Shown here in pieces: positions 7,413-12,019 of a stretch of 12,019 bases of DNA. The first letter of the stretch is position 1; each line of letters starts with the position of its first letter. The translations under genes were made by a program, and so were the position numbers. The notes beneath the pieces were generated by a model that was not told the origin of the DNA, did no database searches, and saw only the letters and a program-made list of their open reading frames with translations. The stretch is from JBBIRM01 sp037441765. GTDB lineage: Bacteria; Desulfobacterota; BSN033; UBA1163. The stretch is from NCBI GenBank assembly GCA_037441765.1, contig JBBIRM010000083.1:1-12019 (forward strand). Reading direction: 5' to 3'.

Positions 7413-8030
7413 TTATTTTTTTAATGAATTTTTATAGATAATGCATTTACAGGGTTCATCAATCGGTTTTCCTGTGTCATCGTATTGTCTTCCCCATTGC
7501 ACCTCAATATTTAATCCCAATTCTTTAAACATCTCGCCCCAGATGGCCGCGTGGATACAGTAATAGGGAACCCCTTCCTGATTGAAGCACCAGGGATATG
7601 CCTTTTTCGTAAGGGCGTTCTGTTTTTTTGCTATCCCATCCTTTAGGAGCCTACCCCCATTGTTACAAGCAGTGATGACAACGGAAAACTTTTCATCGTC
7701 TTCTTCAACATGGAATTCGCTATACATGGGTTTATGTATATCGCAGATCGCCTTTACTCGTTCTTCAGTCGATAGTTCCTTCCAATTTTCAAAAATCGAA
7801 CGCCACCTGGATAACCTCTCCCGTGTGAAATTTTCCAACCACTCCTCTCCATTTGCCTCAGCCAATTTTCCATGCATCAAACTGATCGTATTAACAAATC
7901 CATCATGCATGCCACGAAACATCTCATATAGCTCATTAACATATTTGAGGGCTTCTTCAGTTTTCCCTGATTTTATCGCCTCAACCAATTTTTCTTTAGG
8001 GCCAATGTTAAAGTGGTCTCTCCTCTTCAT
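7413..8030 (-). CDS. L-2-amino-thiazoline-4-carboxylate hydrolase-like protein
   Basis: This 205-residue cytoplasmic protein has a helical N-terminal half (about 1-105, many charged residues) and a Cys-rich C-terminal half. Motifs are ITACNNGGRLLKDG (119-132), YPWCFNQEGVPYYCIHAAIW (145-164) and a final PCKCIIY (193-199). C122, C148, C158, H160, C194 and C196 are possible metal or catalytic residues. The pattern resembles proteins annotated as ATC hydrolase (PF14196) that are frequent in anaerobes. I recognise it by eye only, and the hydrolase name says little about the real substrate. It precedes the URO-D-like gene by 10 bp with a purine-rich RBS (AAGGGAG) before its own ATG, so the two are probably co-translated partners. 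Confidence 0.6.
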   Translation of the reverse strand: MKRRDHFNIGPKEKLVEAIKSGKTEEALKYVNELYEMFRGMHDGFVNTISLMHGKLAEANGEEWLENFTRERLSRWRSIFENWKELSTEERVKAICDIHKPMYSEFHVEEDDEKFSVVITACNNGGRLLKDGIAKKQNALTKKAYPWCFNQEGVPYYCIHAAIWGEMFKELGLNIEVQWGRQYDDTGKPIDEPCKCIIYKNSLKK

Positions 8031-8057
8031 CCATTTCTCCCTTTTCTTGAGGGCCTA

Positions 8058-8166
8058 CTAAAATAGTTTTTTTATTTTCTTGAAAAACTCATCTTGGCTC
8101 TCAATAGAACAGAACCTTTTTGGGGCATCTCGAAGGGAAGTGATGTTTTCCCTGATTAGAGATAGA
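8058..8166 (-). pseudogene. Out-of-frame coding remnant after the DUF2148-GltD gene
   Basis: Downstream of the stop of the 768-residue gene, the +1 frame stays open for more than 35 codons and ends in tandem TAG TAG (8060-8055). It encodes a protein-like tail (LIRENITSLRDAPKRFCSIE, then acidic and lysine-rich residues, ending KKLF). No ATG, GTG or TTG lies in this frame after the preceding stop, so it cannot be a normal gene. Removing one A from the A6 run at the end of the upstream gene would join it in frame as a 37-residue C-terminal extension. It may be a frameshifted tail, a sequencing error or the relic of another gene. The 136-bp stretch shows no convincing promoter or terminator. Confidence 0.4.
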
Positions 8167-10473
8167 TTACTTCTTTTTTGCTTCTAAGATCTCCTTTATC
8201 TTTGGAAGGTTCAACCTTTTAACCTTATTCTTCTCCCTTATCTTATCGGCCATAGCAAAAATGGCATAATCCCGATCCAGAATGGAGTTTCCCCATTCGT
8301 CATCTTTTACGATTTCAAGACGCTCATAAGGTGGATTCCACCAGTCATCCTTTGTTTTCATGCCTCTGCGACCAAAGTCTCGACCTGGGCCAGTAAATCG
8401 AATCCATAAAGGCGGGAATGAGAGCATTTGGGCTCTTCTTGCCCCTGAAAAGGGTCTAAACTCCTCCCTACCTGAACTGGGTTCGAAATACCATCGCTCC
8501 TTACACGGCCCTAACGGTAAAACGACAATCATATTGCAGTCAGGCATATGCCCCATCCGTAGGAAGGCTGTTCCAGGGATCATGGCCACCCGACTCTCTA
8601 CGTTGTAGCGATGGGCAGCTGCAGCAGCCCAATCGACCATGATCCCAAACTCAACCAGTCGCCAAATGCAACTTGGCCCCTTCATCAACCACCCCCATGG
8701 TTCACCCCCAGTTTCATTTAACCTATTTTGATAGTTGATTACAGCCTCACGACATGTTTTAAAACCACAGGCTCCACAATCGAAACCAATTTCATTACAT
8801 CTGAGGCAGCGAGTTGACTCAAGTAGAGATTCCTTTTCGCTGAGGCCCAGTTCAACCTCATTAAAACCAGAAAGCGATTGGTCAACAGGTAAAAGAGGCA
8901 TAATGGCCTTCTTGGGTGGCTCACCTAAGTTTTTAAGTGCTTCTTTTGCAGGGGATGTCTCGGGTATCTTTTCCTTAGGGGCCAACACCTCATCGATTAT
9001 TCCCAACCCACCCAAATACTGATCTATCCAGGAGGCTGCCTTTCTTCCTGAAGCAACAGCCTCAATAAATGAGGCAGGTCCAGTGACTGCGTCACCTCCT
9101 GCAAAAACCCCTTTCTTCTCTGTAGATAGTGTGATCTCATCTATTTTAATCGTGCCATTGCTGGAAAGAGAAAGGCCAAAGTTTTGAGGGAGGTCAATAG
9201 ATTGACCAGTTGCAACAATCACCGTATCCACTGATAAAGAAAATTCGCTTCCTTCAATCGATTCTGGAATAGGTCTACCTGTTGAGTCAGGAGGACCAAG
9301 TCTCATTCGAACACATCTCACCTCAAGTTTCTCAGCCTTTCTAATGGATGTAGGAGAAACTAAGACCTCTATCTTTACCCCCTCTTTTTGGGCCTGTTCT
9401 ATGTTTTTCCGATGGGCAGGCATTTCAGCCAAAGAACGTCTATAGAAGATGGAAACCTCCTTTGCTCCAAAGCGAAGGGCAACACGTGCGACATCTACCG
9501 CCGCATTGCCACCGCCTACTACCAAAACCTTTTCTCCAACCTTAACTTCCTTACCTGAATTGGCCTTCTGAAGAAAAGAAAGACCCTCAACAACTCCAGG
9601 TAAATTCTCTCCCTCGATTCCCAATTTTTCCGGACGATGGGCACCAATGGCCACAAAAACAGCATCGAATCCATTTTTTAAAAGATCATCAATGGAGTCT
9701 ACCCTTGTCCCAACTTTTATCTCTACCCCAATTTCTTTGATCATATTGATCTCTTTGTCTAAGACCTCTCGAGGTAGACGATATTTGGGGATTCCTAAGC
9801 GGAGCATCCCTCCGGGTTCAGAAGAGGCTTCGAAGATGGTGACCCCATGTCCGCACAATTTTCTTAAATAATAAGCAGCGGTCAGCCCTGCAGGACCAGA
9901 GCCGATGATGGCCACTCGCTTTCCTGTATCTTGCTTTGTTGAATGTGGGGTTTTTATCTCAGGGGCTGAGTCCATGGCAAATCGTTTGAGTGCCAGTATT
10001 GAAATAGGAAGGTCTCTTAACGTCCCACGTCTGCATTTACTTTCGCAGGGTGCATGACAGATGCGTGCACAAGTTGAGGCGAGGGGAACCTTTTCCCGAA
10101 CAACTGCAGCGGCCTGATCATATTTCCCATCTCCAATGAGCCGAATATAGCGGGGAACATCAATGCCTACGGGACACGCCATCCTGCAAGGCGCCTTCAC
10201 ATCAGGGGTAACATCTGCGCCAATAAGCAGTAGAACCGGAGGCTGACCCAGATCATAGGCCAATTTATATGTTTCTCCAGAGAAGATGGCACCCCTTTTG
10301 TTAGCCTCTGTCTGGAGGCTGAAATAGTCTTCAAGGTCTTTATCCGTAAGAATCTCCATCTTAATTTCAGTCTTGCCAGTTAACCGTGGTGCATGGAGGG
10401 CTGACTGAGCACAATGTTGGGCAATCTGCAATAAACCTTCTTGGGCATACTGATTTCCGTCATATTTCGCCAT
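8167..10473 (-). CDS. DUF2148 protein with nested GltD-like flavoprotein module
   Basis: The 768-residue protein has three parts. Residues 1-88 look like the front half of a DUF2148 domain (helical GLLQIAQHCAQSALHAP, then a strand VLLLIGAD). About 90-560 form a GltD-like module: CX3CP (C96, C100), CX3CX3CX3C (C135, C139, C143, C147), FAD site GSGPAG (191-196), second nucleotide site GGGNAA (320-325) with YRR (344-346), and VFAGGDA (456-462). From about 564 the DUF2148 back half resumes with DCGACGFKTC (565-574), GPSCIW (599-604) and a long tail. GltD modules shuttle electrons between NAD(P)H, flavin and 4Fe-4S clusters. The DUF2148 part binds a further cluster but has no known reaction. It follows a separate DUF2148 gene by 11 bp with an RBS (TAGGAG) about 9 nt before its ATG. 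The C-terminus may be frameshifted. Confidence 0.9.
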   Translation of the reverse strand: MAKYDGNQYAQEGLLQIAQHCAQSALHAPRLTGKTEIKMEILTDKDLEDYFSLQTEANKRGAIFSGETYKLAYDLGQPPVLLLIGADVTPDVKAPCRMACPVGIDVPRYIRLIGDGKYDQAAAVVREKVPLASTCARICHAPCESKCRRGTLRDLPISILALKRFAMDSAPEIKTPHSTKQDTGKRVAIIGSGPAGLTAAYYLRKLCGHGVTIFEASSEPGGMLRLGIPKYRLPREVLDKEINMIKEIGVEIKVGTRVDSIDDLLKNGFDAVFVAIGAHRPEKLGIEGENLPGVVEGLSFLQKANSGKEVKVGEKVLVVGGGNAAVDVARVALRFGAKEVSIFYRRSLAEMPAHRKNIEQAQKEGVKIEVLVSPTSIRKAEKLEVRCVRMRLGPPDSTGRPIPESIEGSEFSLSVDTVIVATGQSIDLPQNFGLSLSSNGTIKIDEITLSTEKKGVFAGGDAVTGPASFIEAVASGRKAASWIDQYLGGLGIIDEVLAPKEKIPETSPAKEALKNLGEPPKKAIMPLLPVDQSLSGFNEVELGLSEKESLLESTRCLRCNEIGFDCGACGFKTCREAVINYQNRLNETGGEPWGWLMKGPSCIWRLVEFGIMVDWAAAAAHRYNVESRVAMIPGTAFLRMGHMPDCNMIVVLPLGPCKERWYFEPSSGREEFRPFSGARRAQMLSFPPLWIRFTGPGRDFGRRGMKTKDDWWNPPYERLEIVKDDEWGNSILDRDYAIFAMADKIREKNKVKRLNLPKIKEILEAKKK

Positions 10474-10484
10474 AATGATTTCTC

Positions 10485-11243
10485 CTATCGCTTTTCTGAA
10501 GGATCTCCTAATCGATAATCCGTTCCTGTCACAGGCCTCAAGCCCAGTTGACTGACATTTCCGCGAATAGCATCGATTCCTCTTTCGAGGTTGATCAAGT
10601 GATAGTCGAGGCCAGGATCCGAGGCCTCAAATTTTGACCTCGCAGAAATTCCAATTCCAACGACCAACCCCGAATTTCTGCAATAGCCCAATTTTTGGGC
10701 AGCCATGCCCATGGTGATGAACGGCCGGGCATCCACATAAAGGTGGGTGGCCACCATAAGGGCACTGCCCACATTAAAACCAAGTTGATGGGCATAGGCG
10801 GCACATAGGGGGCCTTTAATGATTGTTTCAGACCTACGATCAGAAGTATCAATTAGCCCTGTGGACTGCTTCCTATGTTCATAAACAAAACTGCAATCAG
10901 GTCTTCCCGCACATAGACCACATTCCCCATCCCATGGATCGGAATAGGCACGGGTGTTTCCCAAAAACAAGAGTGCATCCACCCTGCGTGCCATTACCGC
11001 CTCATAAAGAAATATATGACGCTGAGATTCTGTCTCATAGGCTAATTCTTCCATCTTTCGGGCAATCTCCTCCTGTTCTTCTTCTCCATAGACAATCTCC
11101 CCTTCGATCATTGGGATTCCACCGATGCTGGGGGCAGTCATGGCTCCATTCATCATCAACCTGGCAGCCATTACTACATTCTCCCGCCTCTGTTGATCCG
11201 TAGGTGAAAAAGGGGGCCAATCTCTTACTGTAATCCTCGGCAT
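10485..11243 (-). CDS. DUF2148 ferredoxin-domain protein
   Basis: The 252-residue protein matches the whole DUF2148 (PF09918) pattern. It has an N-terminal helix with NVVMAARLMMNGAMTAPSIG (22-41), a strand DALLFLGN (89-96), a cysteine cluster CX2CX5C (C108, C111, C117), then GPLCAAYAHQLGFNVGSA (144-161, C147) and a Gly-rich strand LVVGIGISA (193-201). The four cysteines could bind one 4Fe-4S cluster. The family has no established biochemical role. It is the first gene of the minus-strand operon, and its ATG has a clear RBS (AAAGGAG) about 6 nt upstream. The next gene encodes a second, split DUF2148 domain, so the two may form a heteromeric complex (inference). Confidence 0.85.
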   Translation of the reverse strand: MPRITVRDWPPFSPTDQQRRENVVMAARLMMNGAMTAPSIGGIPMIEGEIVYGEEEQEEIARKMEELAYETESQRHIFLYEAVMARRVDALLFLGNTRAYSDPWDGECGLCAGRPDCSFVYEHRKQSTGLIDTSDRRSETIIKGPLCAAYAHQLGFNVGSALMVATHLYVDARPFITMGMAAQKLGYCRNSGLVVGIGISARSKFEASDPGLDYHLINLERGIDAIRGNVSQLGLRPVTGTDYRLGDPSEKR

Positions 11244-11286
11244 AAACTCTCCTTTCTAAACTTTAACGTATGGGATAATGGTTTAC

Positions 11287-11330
11287 TTTTCCCCTCCGAT
11301 ATTCTACTTGGTTGTAGATGTAGAGGGAAA
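11287..11330 (-). promoter_or_regulatory. Stem-loop in the operon leader
   Basis: Within the roughly 100-nt untranslated leader, TTTCCCTC (11330-11323) can pair with GAGGGGAAA (11296-11288) with one bulge. Inside it, TCTAC and GTAGA (11318-11314 with 11307-11303) form a perfect 5-bp stem with a 6-nt loop. No U-run follows, so it is not a typical terminator. It could stabilise the mRNA or be a control element. I recognise no riboswitch class. Confidence 0.35.
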
Positions 11331-11349
11331 TGTGAATTGGCGTAAGCAT

Positions 11350-11377
11350 TTTATATCGAGTCAAAAAATTTTGTCAA
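11350..11377 (-). promoter_or_regulatory. Operon promoter (sigma-70 type)
   Basis: On the minus strand, TTGACA (11377-11372) and TATAAA (11355-11350) are separated by 16 bp, a near-consensus promoter pointing into the DUF2148 gene. Transcription should begin near 11342, giving a leader of about 100 nt. It is back to back with the regulator promoter, and both -35 boxes lie within one inverted repeat. Confidence 0.75.
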
Positions 11378-11392
11378 GTTTTTTTCTTGACA
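11372..11392. repeat. Perfect inverted repeat linking the two -35 boxes
   Basis: TGTCAAG (11372-11378) and CTTGACA (11386-11392) are exact reverse complements around seven T. The arms contain both divergent -35 hexamers, so the repeat may arise from mirrored promoters or be a regulator site. The two -35 boxes are 9 bp apart, too close for two polymerases to bind at once. Confidence 0.7.
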
Positions 11393-11415
11393 GATGTTTC
11401 CGTTTGGGATAAAAA
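11387..11415 (+). promoter_or_regulatory. Promoter of the XRE-cupin regulator
   Basis: TTGACA (11387-11392), a 17-bp spacer and TAAAAA (11410-11415) lie about 42 bp before the regulator ATG. The -35 box is perfect and the -10 matches four of six positions. The spacer carries a TGTTTC repeat that could allow self-repression. Confidence 0.65.
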
Positions 11416-11445
11416 TCTTAAAAAAATGTTTCTAATTTGGAAACA
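11394..11445. promoter_or_regulatory. Candidate operator repeats
   Basis: Two similar 15-bp units, ATGTTTCCGTTTGGG (11394-11408) and ATGTTTCTAATTTGG (11426-11440), are spaced 32 bp, about three helical turns. The second extends to a palindrome TGTTTC-N7-GAAACA (11427-11445). The first overlaps the regulator promoter spacer. This layout fits binding by a dimeric XRE regulator to control itself and perhaps the divergent operon; there is no direct proof. Confidence 0.5.
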
Positions 11446-11456
11446 AGGGAGATTTT

Positions 11457-12019
11457 ATGGATGAAAGATCAATTGCCAGAAATATAAAGGAACTTCGAAT
11501 GAAAAAAGGACTTTCACTCGAGGAACTGGCCAATTTAACCGGTCTTACAAGAGGATATCTGTCGAAGATAGAAAGATCGCACAGGGCCCCTCCACTATCA
11601 ACTCTAAATAAAATAGCAAATACCTTAGGGGTTGAGTTGAACTTCTTTCTTCAAGAAAATTCAGAAGAGATTAAAGATACCCGCCTTACCATTGTCAGGA
11701 GAGGAAAAGGGAGAAAGGTTATAACTAAAGGGACCCTCTATGGTTATGAATATGAAGCAATAGCCTATAACAAACCAGGAAAAAACATGGAACCGTTTAT
11801 TATTAAACCCGCTCTTGATAAGGAGGTTTATTTTCAGCACGAGGGAGAAGAGTTTATGTATGTATTGGAAGGTAAACATGAATTTAAATATGGAGGGAAG
11901 AAGTATATTCTAAAGAAGGGAGATAGCATCTACTTCGATTCCAGGGTTAGGCACACAGGTAGAAGTTTGGGAGGGAAAAAGGCAAAGGTTTTAACTGTTA
12001 TTTATTCCTATAAAAGATA
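11457..12019 (+). CDS. XRE-family regulator with C-terminal cupin domain (partial)
   Basis: An ATG preceded by AGGGAG starts a frame open to the window edge, giving 187 residues. Residues 4-64 form a helix-turn-helix of the XRE/HTH_3 type (IARNIKELRMKKGLSLEELA, then TGLTRGYLSKIER, with ANTLGVELNFFL at its end). Residues about 120-187 fit a cupin_2 domain with HEGEEFMYVLEG (128-139) and GDSIYFDSRVRHTG (155-168). XRE-cupin proteins often sense a small carboxylate, amine or sugar through the cupin barrel. The family is usually about 180-200 residues, so only the last few are missing. It is divergent from the operon, with promoters and candidate operators between them, and is its likely regulator. 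Confidence 0.92.
   Translation, partial: MDERSIARNIKELRMKKGLSLEELANLTGLTRGYLSKIERSHRAPPLSTLNKIANTLGVELNFFLQENSEEIKDTRLTIVRRGKGRKVITKGTLYGYEYEAIAYNKPGKNMEPFIIKPALDKEVYFQHEGEEFMYVLEGKHEFKYGGKKYILKKGDSIYFDSRVRHTGRSLGGKKAKVLTVIYSYKR

Noticed and set aside
8070..8140. Short ATG frame (MPQKGSVLL...) between the DUF2148-GltD gene and the ATC-hydrolase-like gene
   Set aside because: Only 18 codons and no ribosome binding site.
8170..8182. Programmed -1 frameshift at A AAA AAG
   Set aside because: The -1 frame stops after five codons, and I see no downstream stem placed to stimulate it.
1..12019. CRISPR arrays, tRNA or rRNA genes, insertion sequences
   Set aside because: No regularly spaced repeats, cloverleaf sequences, terminal inverted repeats or transposase motifs were seen on either strand.

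Overview
The window reads as part of the chromosome of a strict anaerobe, most likely a sulfate-reducing or syntrophic bacterium of the Desulfobacterota (old Deltaproteobacteria) type. This is inferred from gene content, not from a marker gene: a cytoplasmic molybdenum/tungsten-bis-pterin enzyme, two GltD-like flavoprotein electron-transfer subunits rich in 4Fe-4S clusters, DUF2148 ferredoxin-domain proteins, a PaaK-type CoA ligase, a URO-D/methyltransferase-like protein and an ATC-hydrolase-like protein. There are no rRNA, tRNA, CRISPR or transposase signals. A run of 44 N bases (2254-2297) marks an assembly gap inside one gene.

Layout. Almost everything lies on the minus strand in one probable operon read from about 11340 down to position 1. 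In transcription order: a DUF2148 protein (11243-10485); a 768-residue protein in which a GltD-like module is inserted inside a second DUF2148 domain (10473-8167); a 136-bp stretch with an out-of-frame coding remnant; an ATC-hydrolase-like protein (8030-7413); a URO-D/MtaA-like protein (7402-6332); a PaaK-type acyl/aryl-CoA ligase (6270-4957); an unannotated 55-residue protein overlapping both neighbours (4964-4797); an acetylene-hydratase-like Mo/W enzyme (4800-2698); a ferredoxin-GltD-ferredoxin fusion interrupted by the gap (2681-776); a small DUF1566 protein (715-296); and the start of a possible PEP-utilising-enzyme-like protein (236-1, cut by the window edge). Three adjacent genes overlap by a few bases, which suggests translational coupling of ligase, small protein and Mo/W enzyme.

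Regulation. At the right end an XRE-cupin regulator (11457 onward, plus strand, cut by the edge) is transcribed divergently. The 213-bp gap between the two start codons holds two good sigma-70-type promoters back to back. Their -35 boxes form a perfect 7-bp inverted repeat, and TGTTTC-type repeats that look like operators overlap the regulator's promoter. The operon leader can form a stem-loop.

Working hypothesis. A carboxylic acid (possibly aromatic) is activated to a CoA thioester by the PaaK-like ligase and transformed by the Mo/W enzyme. Electrons are moved by the Fe-S/flavin fusions, and a cupin-type regulator senses a small ligand. The substrate cannot be read from sequence. The most unusual items are the GltD module nested within a DUF2148 fold and the Mo/W enzyme that looks like acetylene hydratase but lacks its catalytic aspartate.
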